A DNA stretch of 13,190 bases from Chloroflexota bacterium (GTDB lineage: Bacteria > Chloroflexota > UBA11872): contig JAPOXI010000077.1 in assembly GCA_026707185.1 (NCBI GenBank), forward strand, positions 1-13,190, given 5' to 3'. The translations under genes and the position numbers were made by a program. Positions 1 to 7,863 of this stretch are shown piece after piece; the first letter of the stretch is position 1; every line of letters begins with the position of its first letter. Below the pieces are notes generated by a model. It searched no databases and was not told the origin of the DNA. It worked only from the letters and a program-made list of their open reading frames with translations.

Positions 1-92
1 ACGACCTCCCAACCCCAGTAGCGGCGCACGGCGCGGAAGTTGCGTTCCACGAAGGCGTACGAGGCGCTGACTTCACGTCTCAGCGGAACCAT
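1..92 (-). CDS. ABC-2 type exporter permease, N-terminal fragment
   Basis: Partial gene running off the left edge; 30 complete codons are visible, beginning MVPLRREVSASYAFVERNF and continuing with RAVRRYWGWEV. A short basic cytoplasmic stretch with the pattern (A)FVERNF...RYWGWE is what I expect at the N-terminus of ABC-2/DrrB-type permeases just before the first membrane helix; this is family knowledge, not a search result. The start is well fixed: the ATG lies four bases after the TGA of the ATPase gene, and a strong Shine-Dalgarno GGAGGAGG (101-108) sits inside the poly-glycine codons at the end of that gene. The pair is therefore translationally coupled and should form one exporter. The membrane part and substrate class cannot be judged because the gene is cut. 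Confidence 0.8.
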   Translation of the reverse strand, partial: MVPLRREVSASYAFVERNFRAVRRYWGWEV

Positions 93-96
93 CAGG

Positions 97-924
97 TCAG
101 CCTCCTCCGCCGGCGGCGGTTTCGTCGGGTTCATGAACTTCGACGGCGTGGCCGGTGAGCCGGATGAAGGCGTCCTCCAGGGTCTCGCCTTCGCGGCGCA
201 GGGCGCTGGGCTTGTCTTCAATCAAGATGCGGCCCTTGTCGATCACGGCCAGGCGGTCGCAAAGCTGCTCGGCTTCGTCCATGTCGTGGGTCATCAGAAT
301 CACGGTGGCGTCGTGGGTATCGCGGACCTCGCGGACGAAATCCTGGACTTCGCGCTTGGACCGTGGATCGAGGCCCGTGGTCGGTTCGTCAAGGATCAGG
401 AGCACGGGCGAGGTGAGCAGGGCGCGGGCCACGGCGACCTTTTGCTGCTGGCCGCGGGACATCTGGTCCATGGGGCGGCGGATCGCCTTCTCCTCAATGT
501 CCAGTCGTTTGAGGATTTCGAATATCTCCTGGTGAGCTTTACCGGCAGGCAGTCCGTAGATGCGGGCGGTGAAGGTGAGGTTCTCGAGCGGGCTGAGTTT
601 CTTGAAGAACGACGCCTCGACGGAGACCCGGTTCATGAAGCGGCGGACTGTGCGGGCATCGCGGACGACGTCGTGTCCAAAGACCTGGACCTCGCCCGAG
701 TCCGGCAAGAGCAGCGTGGCGATGACGCGGGCCAGGGTGGATTTGCCGGAGCCGTTGGAGCCGACGATGCCGTAGACCTCGCCGCGCTGGACCAGGACGT
801 TGATGGCGTCGAGCGCCACGATGGGGTCCTTGAGCGGCCGGCCCAGGACGCGCCGCCAGGCGCCGCCGAAACCGGCGGGGTCGAAACGTTTGACCAGGTG
901 GTCGATGGATACAGCGGGTTGCAT
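97..924 (-). CDS. ABC exporter ATP-binding protein (DrrA/CcmA-like)
   Basis: Cytoplasmic ATPase of an ABC-2 type exporter, 275 aa, expected to energise the permease encoded immediately downstream. Visible motifs: Walker A GSNGSGKST (55-63), signature MSRGQQQ (155-161), Walker B LLILDE (175-180) followed by PTTGLD, and switch histidine H213 in MTHDMDEAEQL. The C-terminus ends in a short AGGGG tail whose codons double as the ribosome-binding site of the permease. Two departures from the canonical domain stand out: the signature is MSRGQ rather than LSGGQ, and the Q-loop region reads RVSVEASFFKKLSP, with no glutamine where one is usual. An extra segment (about 15-35) separates the first strand from the rest of the domain. 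The ATG start has GAGGT four bases upstream. It is preceded by a long leader with an intrinsic terminator, so expression is probably controlled by readthrough. Substrate unknown (drug, lipid or polysaccharide). Confidence 0.93.
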   Translation of the reverse strand: MQPAVSIDHLVKRFDPAGFGGAWRRVLGRPLKDPIVALDAINVLVQRGEVYGIVGSNGSGKSTLARVIATLLLPDSGEVQVFGHDVVRDARTVRRFMNRVSVEASFFKKLSPLENLTFTARIYGLPAGKAHQEIFEILKRLDIEEKAIRRPMDQMSRGQQQKVAVARALLTSPVLLILDEPTTGLDPRSKREVQDFVREVRDTHDATVILMTHDMDEAEQLCDRLAVIDKGRILIEDKPSALRREGETLEDAFIRLTGHAVEVHEPDETAAGGGG

Positions 925-950
925 GACCTCAATTCCTGAAAGTTCGCGAC

Positions 951-998
951 AAACAAAAAACCGCGGATCGCCCGGTAAGTTCGGCGCCTGATCCGCGG
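951..998 (-). terminator. Intrinsic terminator/attenuator just before the ABC ATPase gene
   Basis: On the minus strand a 9-bp perfect stem, CCGCGGATC (998-990) with GATCCGCGG (969-961), encloses a 20-nt loop and is followed at once by TTTTTTGTTT (960-951). This is a textbook Rho-independent terminator in the minus orientation only. It lies about 170 nt after the stop of the MATE-like gene but only 26 nt before the ATG of the ABC ATPase gene. Those 26 nt hold its ribosome-binding site and leave no room for another promoter, so the exporter can only be expressed by readthrough. I therefore read it as an attenuator rather than a plain gene-end terminator. Confidence 0.8.
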
Positions 999-1047
999 TG
1001 GCGGCGTGCGACGGGGGCGGGTCAGGGCACGGCGGAACTCAGGTGGC

Positions 1048-1067
1048 TCCGGCCGGGCAGGGCCGGG
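1048..1067 (-). other. Leader hairpin upstream of the attenuator
   Basis: In the leader RNA of the ABC gene, CCCGGCC (1067-1061) can pair with GGCCGGA (1054-1048) around a 6-nt loop, giving seven pairs, one of them G-U. The GCCCGG just inside it (1059-1054) could alternatively pair with CCGGGC in the terminator loop (976-971). That would make this a candidate competing structure, but I could not fold it and other pairings are possible in such GC-rich sequence. Confidence 0.35.
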
Positions 1068-1124
1068 ATGACGAAGGTGCGCATCCGCATCAGAATCTGC
1101 TTACGTGTGGTTTGGGCCGGAGCA

Positions 1125-1141
1125 GTTCTCGGGCCCGGAAC
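1125..1141 (-). promoter_or_regulatory. Palindrome at the predicted transcription start of the ABC leader
   Basis: GTTCCGGGCCCGAGAAC is an inverted repeat: GTTC/GAAC arms around the perfect core CGGGCCCG, with one unpaired base. It begins four bases after the proposed -10 element and so covers the expected transcription start. A site there would suit a dimeric repressor (for example TetR- or MarR-like, as is common for exporters). No regulator gene is visible in the window, so the binding protein is unknown. It could also be a chance palindrome in GC-rich DNA. Confidence 0.35.
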
Positions 1142-1144
1142 TTG

Positions 1145-1172
1145 AGGATAAACAAGCATTTGCGTCTGTCAA
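1145..1172 (-). promoter_or_regulatory. Sigma-70-like promoter for the ABC exporter leader
   Basis: Perfect -35 hexamer TTGACA (1172-1167), a 16-bp spacer, and TATCCT (1150-1145) as -10 (4 of 6 matches). The TGA inside TTGACA is the stop codon of the MATE-like gene, so the promoter starts exactly where the upstream gene ends. Initiation would be near 1138, giving a leader of about 210 nt before the ATPase ATG, with the terminator at 951-998 in its last part. Confidence 0.5.
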
Positions 1173-2536
1173 AGCGAAGTTTGCGGTTGCCATCGGCGCT
1201 CGAGCTGGCGCTGGGCGCCAAGGCCGAAGGCGACGGTTGCGATGGCTTCGATTACCAGCGCGCCGCCGATGGCCGTTACTCCGATTACCCCACCGGACAG
1301 GTCGGTGGCGTTGACGCCGATGAGCAGGATGGCGACGAGGCCGACGAGCCGGATCGCGTTGACGTACACGAGGAGATGAGCCCGGCGAACTCGCAGGATG
1401 GCGCTGGTGAAGATGGCTTCCTGCACCAGGATCGGGGGCAACAGGGCCAGGATGCGCAGGCCGGCTTCGGTCATCTCCTGGAGCCGGCCTGTCGCACCTT
1501 GCAAGTCATGGACGACAAGGCTGGTGAGGGGAGGAATAAACGCAACGACGGCGGCGGGACCGACCGTGATCAGTCCGACGATGTTGGCGTAGCGGCGTGC
1601 GGCGGCGGGACTCTCACCGCGTGCCATAAGGGCCAGCAAGGTGGGCTGGACGCCCCAGAGGGCAATCAGAAAGATCTGGTTGACGCCGAAGGTGAGCGAC
1701 ACGGCGGCCACGCTGGCCTCGGGTTCCGGGGCGCGGGTGAGGATGGCGTTGATGAGCGGCTGGGTGACCGCCGGCAGAAACGCAGCCACGAGCAGCGGGC
1801 CGAAGAAGCGGAGCAGGGCGCCGTAGGTGGGCAGTGGACCGTCGGACGGTGCGAGATCGCGCCGCAGTGGACCGGTCGTGCCCACCACCAGAACGAGTGT
1901 TTCGACGCCGGCGCCGGCGGAAACCGCGATAGCGGCGATGGCCGCGCCAGCCGACGGGTCGAGCCAGAGCACGAGGGCGGCAACGGCAACGACCGCGACA
2001 GCGCCGGCGCCCGTGCCGATCCAGACCAGACGCGGGCGGCCGATGCGAAGCGCCACGCCGTACAGGTGGGTTCGCACGATAGCCAGAATCGGGAAGGGCG
2101 CGAGCGCCACCAGGGCGGCGGCGGATTCCGCACGGAGGGTGCCGGTGGTGGCGAACACGCGGTCCAGCAGAAGGTCGAGCATGGGGGTGAAGGCCACAAT
2201 GGCCGCTACGAGGCCACTGAGGAGCGCGAAGAGCGCAACGAAGCGCCGCAGCCGGCTCAGCGAGCCCTGGTCGTCCAGAAAGACCAGCGTCAATTGCTGG
2301 ATGCGCATCTGGGGCAGCGCCACCAGGCCCATGACGCCCATGGCGATGGCGTAGCCGCCAATGGCCGCTTCCGGTTCGACGCTGCGCGCCATAAGGCCGT
2401 TGAGCGCAGGCGCAAGCACGTGCGTAATGCCGAGATTCAGGGAAGCCGGAAGGAGAAGGGTGGTCGCGCGTCGATTGAACGATGGGGAAGCGTCGGCCGC
2501 GCTGGTTGTCGCTGGGCCGGCGGCTGCCCGGTTCAA
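1169..2536 (-). CDS. MOP/MATE-like polytopic membrane protein
   Basis: Integral membrane protein of 455 aa made of about 12 hydrophobic helices, with short charged loops such as RIQQL, GRPRLVW, RGESPAAARRY and RVRRAHLLVY. Length, helix density and the repeated two-half layout resemble the multidrug/oligosaccharidyl-lipid/polysaccharide (MOP) exporter superfamily, which includes MATE drug pumps, flippases and the ANKH-like group. I cannot assign a subgroup or a substrate. The start is unusual: the only plausible initiator is TTG, which overlaps the TGA of the PHP gene as TTGA. There is no clear Shine-Dalgarno, so translation is likely coupled. Its own stop codon is embedded in the -35 hexamer of the next promoter. 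A homolog search separating MATE, MurJ/Wzx and ANKH-type families would settle the class. Confidence 0.7.
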   Translation of the reverse strand: MNRAAAGPATTSAADASPSFNRRATTLLLPASLNLGITHVLAPALNGLMARSVEPEAAIGGYAIAMGVMGLVALPQMRIQQLTLVFLDDQGSLSRLRRFVALFALLSGLVAAIVAFTPMLDLLLDRVFATTGTLRAESAAALVALAPFPILAIVRTHLYGVALRIGRPRLVWIGTGAGAVAVVAVAALVLWLDPSAGAAIAAIAVSAGAGVETLVLVVGTTGPLRRDLAPSDGPLPTYGALLRFFGPLLVAAFLPAVTQPLINAILTRAPEPEASVAAVSLTFGVNQIFLIALWGVQPTLLALMARGESPAAARRYANIVGLITVGPAAVVAFIPPLTSLVVHDLQGATGRLQEMTEAGLRILALLPPILVQEAIFTSAILRVRRAHLLVYVNAIRLVGLVAILLIGVNATDLSGGVIGVTAIGGALVIEAIATVAFGLGAQRQLERRWQPQTSL

Positions 2537-3204
2537 GCGCGTGTCAGGCGTCGAAGCCGTCGCTCAATCTTGGCCGCATAGGCGTGCAGCGAACTTCCCA
2601 GATGGACCCAAGCGGGAGCCAGTTCGGCGTGCAGCTCAGCCTCGCGCAGCGACGCCAGGAAGTCCCGCGGGCTATCCCAGGGCCGCATCGACTGACAGCA
2701 GTGGCCGATCTCGGCGGCGAGGTGTGAGTCCGAGCCGACGGACTTGATCAGGCCGTGTTCGTCCGCGTATCGGTAGGCGGCGTCGTTGTCGCGGCGCCGG
2801 AGGGTGCGGCCGTTGAAGACCTCGAGGATATCGATGTCATCGACGATGGAGTCGACCGCCTCGCGGCCGAGGGCCGAACGGCGCAGGCCGTCGAACGGGT
2901 GGGGGGCCAGCACGAGGCCGTTTTGTTCACGAATGGCGGCTACGGTTTCGGCAGGCGACATGTCGCGAGGAATCTCTTCAGACAGAAACAGGCCGATGAT
3001 GTCGCCCTCGGTGCTCTTGATCTCCTCGCCCAGGATTACGGGGAACGGTAGGCGTTCGGCCATCTCGAACGCGCCGGCCATGGTGTTGTGGTCGGTGACG
3101 GCCACGACATCAATGCCGCGCTCGCGGTTGACCCTCGTGATGGTCTCGGCGGAGAGGCGCGAATCGGGGGACGCGTGCGTGTGCGAGTGAAGCTCGACGC
3201 GCAA
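2533..3204 (-). CDS. PHP-domain metal-dependent phosphoesterase
   Basis: Predicted cytoplasmic metal-dependent hydrolase of 223 aa, the usual size for single-domain PHP proteins of the TrpH/RNase AM/YciV type, which act on phosphoesters such as 3',5'-nucleoside bisphosphates or RNA 5' ends. Metal-ligand motifs appear in order: HSHTH (6-10), D14, TDHN (37-40), GEE (59-61), APHPFD (100-105), EVFNG (128-132) and GSDSH (157-161). I chose the TTG at 3204, which gives the typical opening MRVELHSHT. The frame stays open far upstream, but that part is antisense-like nonsense inside nuoB. No strong Shine-Dalgarno precedes the TTG; a CTG about 36 bases upstream is an alternative. It lies 41 nt after nuoB and overlaps the following membrane-protein gene by 4 bases. 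The exact substrate cannot be read from sequence. Confidence 0.85.
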   Translation of the reverse strand: MRVELHSHTHASPDSRLSAETITRVNRERGIDVVAVTDHNTMAGAFEMAERLPFPVILGEEIKSTEGDIIGLFLSEEIPRDMSPAETVAAIREQNGLVLAPHPFDGLRRSALGREAVDSIVDDIDILEVFNGRTLRRRDNDAAYRYADEHGLIKSVGSDSHLAAEIGHCCQSMRPWDSPRDFLASLREAELHAELAPAWVHLGSSLHAYAAKIERRLRRLTRA

Positions 3205-3216
3205 GCGTCCGGACTT

Positions 3217-3232
3217 CGAGGCTTCGGCCTCG
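3217..3232 (-). other. Intercistronic hairpin between nuoB and the PHP gene
   Basis: A perfect 6-bp inverted repeat, CGAGGC and GCCTCG, separated by four bases (CGAA in the minus-strand RNA), lies in the 41-nt gap and ends 12 bases before the TTG start. There is no T-tract, so it is not an intrinsic terminator. It could protect the nuoB mRNA end or reduce initiation of the PHP gene. If translation starts at the upstream CTG, it is just coding sequence. Confidence 0.35.
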
Positions 3233-3245
3233 CTCGCGGGAGGTG

Positions 3246-3872
<627 letters not shown>

Positions 3873-3908
3873 GGCGTGCTGCTCCTGGGTCCGTTGCGTG
3901 GACTGCTC

Positions 3909-3914
3909 ATTGTA
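3909..3914 (-). promoter_or_regulatory. Candidate -10 element for nuoB
   Basis: TACAAT (5 of 6 matches to TATAAT), preceded by TGGG, lies about 37 bases upstream of the preferred nuoB ATG. No good -35 hexamer is seen at the usual distance. It supports the shorter start, because it lies inside the possible 27-codon extension. Confidence 0.35.
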
Positions 3915-4000
3915 CCCACGCGTGCTGTAGGCATCGATCAGGGCTTCGGGCATGCGAAGATCAGGTCCTACATCCGCTTGCGCCGCTCCGGCGGGATTCT

Positions 4001-5854
4001 TTGATCAACGTCGACCCCATCGTCCGTTCGCGCTTTCTGCCGGAGGACCGCGAGATTACGGCGGCCGAGGGCGTCACCATCCTGGACGCCGCGCAGGCCA
4101 ACGACGTTCCGGTGGAAACGGTCTGCTCCGGCAAGGGCTCGTGCGGCACCTGCCGGGTGCTGATTCGCGAGACCGAGCCGCCAACCCCGAACGCCCACGA
4201 CCGGCGCCGGCTGTCGGACCAGCAATTGGCGCACGGCTGGCGGCTGGCGTGCCAGCATCCGGTGGCGGACGACGCCGTCTACACGCACCCGGTCGGGGTG
4301 CGAGCCGTACGGGTGGTCGAGAGTTCGGGTCTGGGTCGAATTCGGCTGGATCCGGACGTGCAGAAGATTTATGTCAAGCCATCCGATCCGACGCTGCACG
4401 ACCAGAGCGCGGACTGGTCGCGAATCCAGGACGAACTGGCGGCCGTGGCAGGCGACCTGGATCCGTCGCTGGAAGCGCTGCGCCGGCTGGCGGCGATCGG
4501 CGAGGACATCGGCCAGGGAATCACGGTCGTCATCGCCGGAAACCGGATCGTCTCGGTGGAACCGGGCGACACCACCGAACGCGGCTTCGGGCTGGCGTTC
4601 GACATTGGCACAACCACGGTGGTGGGCGCGCTGATGAACCTGGTTACCGGCGAAGAGGTTGCCGTGGCATCGGGGCTTAACGGGCAGCACATCTTCGGCG
4701 GCGACGTGATCAGCCGGATGAGCGTGACGATGCGAGGGCCGGAGTGGGTGGAGCGCCTGACGCAGGCGGTGCTGTCAACGGTCAACGACATCATCACGCG
4801 ATGCCTGGAGTCCAGCGGGGTGGCGCGGGACGAGGTCTACGAACTGACGTTCGTCGGAAATACGGTGATGGAACACCTGCTGATCGGCGCCGACCCGTCG
4901 CGCATCTCGTATTCGCCGTTCGTTCCGACGATGGTCGATCCCATCACGGCCACGGCGGCCGAGGTTGGGCTGGGCGTCTTGCCGTCGGCCGCGGTCTGGC
5001 TTTCGCCAAACGTGGCCAGCTACGTGGGCGGCGACATCGTGGGAATGATGCTCAGCGCGAACCTGGGGCGGCGGCGCGGCAACGTGCTGGCGATCGACGT
5101 TGGCACCAATGGCGAAATCGTGCTGCAGAAGGGCCGCGAGTTGTTCGCCACCGCGGCACCCGCGGGACCGGCGTTTGAGGGCGCTGAAATCTCGCAGGGC
5201 ATGCGGGCCGCGCCAGGCGCGATCGAGCGCGTGCGCATTGAGAATGACTCGATAGAGGTCGACGTGATCGACAACGCCGAGCCCGTCGGGATCTGCGGGT
5301 CGGGGTTGGTCGACGCCGTGGCCGAGTTGGTGCGAACCGGACTTGTGACACCGAGTGGGCGCTTGCTCTGGCAGGAAGAGGCCGAGCAAGCCGTCCCAGC
5401 CCATGCCAACCGGATCATCCCGGACACGAAGGGCGGCGCGATCGTGCTGCACGGATCGGCCGACGATCCTGATTCGGCCATCAAGCTGCACGCGCAGGAC
5501 ATCCGGCAGATGCAACTCGCCAAGGGAAGCATCCGCTGCGGCGTGAATGTGCTGATGCACCACGCCGGGCTGACGGCGGACGACCTTGACGAGGTGATCC
5601 TGGCGGGCGCCTTCGGCAGCTACATCGATCCGGCCGGGGCTATCGCGATCGGCCTGGTGCCCGACGTGGGGCCGGAGGCCATCCGCGCGGTCGGCAATGC
5701 GGCGGGACATGGGGCTCGGATGTGCCTGCTTTCGCTTACCGCGCGTGTGCGGGCCATGGACTTGCCGGCCAGGGTGTCGTATGTGGAACTGTCGGCGGTC
5801 CCGGACTTTCAGGACGAATTCGCGTTCGCAATGGGCTTTCCGGCGCCGTCGTGA
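4001..5854 (+). CDS. [2Fe-2S] ferredoxin-ASKHA protein (RACo/RamA-like corrinoid activator, DUF4445)
   Basis: Cytoplasmic protein of 617 aa, the family's usual length. The N-terminal domain is a plant-type [2Fe-2S] ferredoxin with C42-x5-C48-x2-C51 and C84 as ligands. A linker follows, then a large ASKHA ATPase-fold domain with phosphate-binding motifs DIGTTT (201-206) and DVGTNGE (366-372). Other conserved blocks are [32 protein letters not shown] and [11 protein letters not shown]. Characterised relatives use ATP hydrolysis to reduce inactive Co(II) corrinoid proteins of methyltransferase systems back to Co(I). No corrinoid protein, methyltransferase or cobalamin gene is present here, so the partner must lie elsewhere. 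The start is TTG with a weak GGCGGG ahead of it; no in-frame ATG or GTG lies nearby. Its TGA overlaps the GTG of the TPR lipoprotein gene, implying co-transcription. Confidence 0.9.
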   Translation: MINVDPIVRSRFLPEDREITAAEGVTILDAAQANDVPVETVCSGKGSCGTCRVLIRETEPPTPNAHDRRRLSDQQLAHGWRLACQHPVADDAVYTHPVGVRAVRVVESSGLGRIRLDPDVQKIYVKPSDPTLHDQSADWSRIQDELAAVAGDLDPSLEALRRLAAIGEDIGQGITVVIAGNRIVSVEPGDTTERGFGLAFDIGTTTVVGALMNLVTGEEVAVASGLNGQHIFGGDVISRMSVTMRGPEWVERLTQAVLSTVNDIITRCLESSGVARDEVYELTFVGNTVMEHLLIGADPSRISYSPFVPTMVDPITATAAEVGLGVLPSAAVWLSPNVASYVGGDIVGMMLSANLGRRRGNVLAIDVGTNGEIVLQKGRELFATAAPAGPAFEGAEISQGMRAAPGAIERVRIENDSIEVDVIDNAEPVGICGSGLVDAVAELVRTGLVTPSGRLLWQEEAEQAVPAHANRIIPDTKGGAIVLHGSADDPDSAIKLHAQDIRQMQLAKGSIRCGVNVLMHHAGLTADDLDEVILAGAFGSYIDPAGAIAIGLVPDVGPEAIRAVGNAAGHGARMCLLSLTARVRAMDLPARVSYVELSAVPDFQDEFAFAMGFPAPS

Positions 5855-7863
5855 CCGGCCGTCTGCCTGCCCGCCCACGGCGCCGCTGGACGGCCGCCGG
5901 CCTGCTGCTCGCGGGAGCGCTGCTGGCAGCCGTAGCGATGGCGTGCGGCGAGTCGCCCGCCGATCCGCCTCCCGTCACCGCAACGCCGGCCCCCCCCGCG
6001 ACGGCGGCAGCGCCAATCACGACGTCCGCTGCGCCAACAGCAACGCAATCGCCGACGACGGACGCGCCGCCGCGGCTCCCCACGGTCAACCTGCGGGCCG
6101 GCGGGCCCATCGGCCGCGTCACCTCCACTCCAACCGCCAGCCCGGTAATTACGGCGCCGCCGGACTTTGCACCACCGCCCGCCGCTCCGGGTGCGGCCGC
6201 AGCGCCGGTATCGATTCAGGCCGACCTCGAGCGTGCGCTGGAGCTTCTGCGGGGCGGCGATCTCGAGGAGGCTCGGAAGGTATTCGAATCTGCGGCTACG
6301 GCGGCACCTGCCGACCCGCGTCCCCTCATGGGGATGGCGCTGGCGGATCAGTTCGCCGGCGACCTGGACGGCGCGCTGGCCGAGGCGACGCGGGCCGTTG
6401 AGCTGGCGCCCGAGTTCCTGCCCGCGCTCATCACGCGCGCCGACATTCACCTGGCGTTAGGGAACTTTGCCGAAGCTGCCGACGACTACACGGCAGCCGT
6501 GCGCATCGAGCCGCTCAACGACGCGGCGCACTACGGACACGGTCAGGCGCTGGCCGCGCAGGACGACCTTCAGGGCGCCATTGATGCACTGACTCGTGCC
6601 GTCGACATTGCCGGCGACAACGCCAGGTACCGGATTGAGCGGGCGCGGTTGTACCTGGCCGCTGAGGACTTCAAGGCCGCCGCCGGTGACTACACGGCGG
6701 CGGTTCGGATCGAGCCGCTCAACGCGTTAGCGCACTACGGACTCGGTCGAGCCCTGGCGGCGCAAAACGACCCGGAAGGTGCCTTGGCGGCCCTCGACCG
6801 CGCAATCGACATCGAGGCGGAAAACGTCGGCTTTCTCATTGAACGTGCGCGCCTGTACCGGGCGCTCGGGAACATCGAAGCCAGTATTCGGGATCTGGAG
6901 ACGGCAATCGAGGCTTCTCCGGTCGATCCGCGCCCGGCCCTCATTCTGGCCCTGACCTTGCAGGCGGAGAACGACCTGGAGCGAGCGCTTGAGGTGGCGA
7001 CTGACGCGGTGGAGATTGCGCCCGAATTCCTGCCGGGGCTATTCACGCGCGCCGACATACGCCTGGCACTAGGCGACGCGGCGGGTGCAGCCGAGGACTA
7101 CGGCGCGGCCGCGCGAATCGATCCGCTCAATCCACTGGCACATGCCGGGCAGGCGCAGTCACTCAGCGCACAGGGTGATGTGGAGGGCGCCATCGAGGCG
7201 CTGACGCGCGCGCTGGACATTGCCGGCGACAACCCCGACTACCTGACCGAGCGGGCGCGCTTGTATCTCGACCTTCAGAACGTTGAGCCGGCGCTGGCGG
7301 ACCTGGAACGCGCGGTGGCGGCCGCGCCCGAGCGGGTGGGCGTCCGACTTCTTTACGCCGACGTGTTGCGCTTCGCTGAGCGGCCGGACGATGCGCTGGC
7401 CGTGGTGAACGCGCTTATCGAGGACGAGCCCGGACTGCCCCTGGCCTACGAGTTGCGGGCCAGCATCCGCATGTCCCTCGGCGACGAGCCTGGAGCGCTG
7501 GAGGACCTGGCGGCTGCCATCGAGATTGACCCGAGCGACGCCTCCGCCTATGCGGCACGCGCCCTGCTGCACCATCAGGCCGAGCGCTACCAGGAGGCGA
7601 TTGCCGACTACGACCGAGCGCTGGAGCTACGGGGCGCTGACGCGGTGACCCTGAACAACCTGGCCGACGCACGGATGTTGATGGGCGACCTGGACCTCGC
7701 GCTGGAAACCATCGAGGCGGCGGTGGCGGCAAATCCCGAGCTGGGTATCGCGCACTACACCCGTGGACAGATCCTGGACGAACTTGGCCGCGCGGAAGAA
7801 GCGCAGGCCGCCTATGAGGAAGCGGCGCGATTAGGTTACGAGCCGCCGGAGGATGTGGGCTGA
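5851..7863 (+). CDS. TPR-repeat lipoprotein, 16 tandem TPR units
   Basis: Predicted exported scaffold protein of 670 aa. The N-terminus has the arginine-rich segment RPRRRW, a hydrophobic helix (about 14-31) and C32 in AVAMACGES. This is a lipoprotein-like signal with an imperfect lipobox (Ala rather than Leu at -3). A Pro/Thr/Ala-rich linker (36-120) follows, then 16 consecutive TPR motifs of exactly 34 residues (123-666), leaving only EDVG at the end. Typical TPR positions such as A-x-G-x-x-x-A and a final P are kept in most units. Such arrays bind partner proteins or peptides; no enzymatic domain is present. I took the GTG that overlaps the upstream TGA (GTGA). A longer in-frame reading from 5722 would run through the preceding gene and hide the signal peptide. 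The coupling suggests co-expression with the ASKHA protein, but its role is unknown. Confidence 0.88.
   Translation: MTGRLPARPRRRWTAAGLLLAGALLAAVAMACGESPADPPPVTATPAPPATAAAPITTSAAPTATQSPTTDAPPRLPTVNLRAGGPIGRVTSTPTASPVITAPPDFAPPPAAPGAAAAPVSIQADLERALELLRGGDLEEARKVFESAATAAPADPRPLMGMALADQFAGDLDGALAEATRAVELAPEFLPALITRADIHLALGNFAEAADDYTAAVRIEPLNDAAHYGHGQALAAQDDLQGAIDALTRAVDIAGDNARYRIERARLYLAAEDFKAAAGDYTAAVRIEPLNALAHYGLGRALAAQNDPEGALAALDRAIDIEAENVGFLIERARLYRALGNIEASIRDLETAIEASPVDPRPALILALTLQAENDLERALEVATDAVEIAPEFLPGLFTRADIRLALGDAAGAAEDYGAAARIDPLNPLAHAGQAQSLSAQGDVEGAIEALTRALDIAGDNPDYLTERARLYLDLQNVEPALADLERAVAAAPERVGVRLLYADVLRFAERPDDALAVVNALIEDEPGLPLAYELRASIRMSLGDEPGALEDLAAAIEIDPSDASAYAARALLHHQAERYQEAIADYDRALELRGADAVTLNNLADARMLMGDLDLALETIEAAVAANPELGIAHYTRGQILDELGRAEEAQAAYEEAARLGYEPPEDVG
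6319..6726 (+). repeat. TPR block copy A (units 2-5)
   Basis: Four TPR units with a 612-nt-distant counterpart at 6931-7338 in the same gene. Shared landmarks include VELAPEFL/VEIAPEFL, TRADIHLALG/TRADIRLALG, ALTRAVDIAGDN/ALTRALDIAGDN and ERARLYL in both. The spacing is exactly six TPR units (204 residues), pointing to block duplication. Within it, units 3-4 (6421-6624) also resemble units 5-6 (6625-6828), sharing YTAAVRIEPLN and ALAAQ. Confidence 0.75.
6931..7338 (+). repeat. TPR block copy B (units 8-11)
   Basis: Counterpart of the block at 6319-6726, displaced by exactly 612 nt. The copies are diverged at the nucleotide level but keep the same signature phrases in the same order, so the duplication is old and maintained in frame. 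Confidence 0.75.

Noticed and set aside
1030..1075. Resemblance of the leader to dispersed GTCAT-CCGG...CCGG repeats seen in many bacterial intergenic regions
   Set aside because: Only one copy is present in the window and the match is loose; whether it is a repeat family needs the whole genome.
998..2581. 527-codon plus-strand open frame
   Set aside because: It is a polar, Gly/Asp/Arg-rich antisense shadow of the hydrophobic MATE-like gene, a common effect in GC-rich DNA.
5722..5850. Longer start for the TPR gene at 5722
   Set aside because: It would overlap the ASKHA gene by over 130 bases and bury the signal peptide; the GTG at 5851 gives a normal lipoprotein N-terminus.
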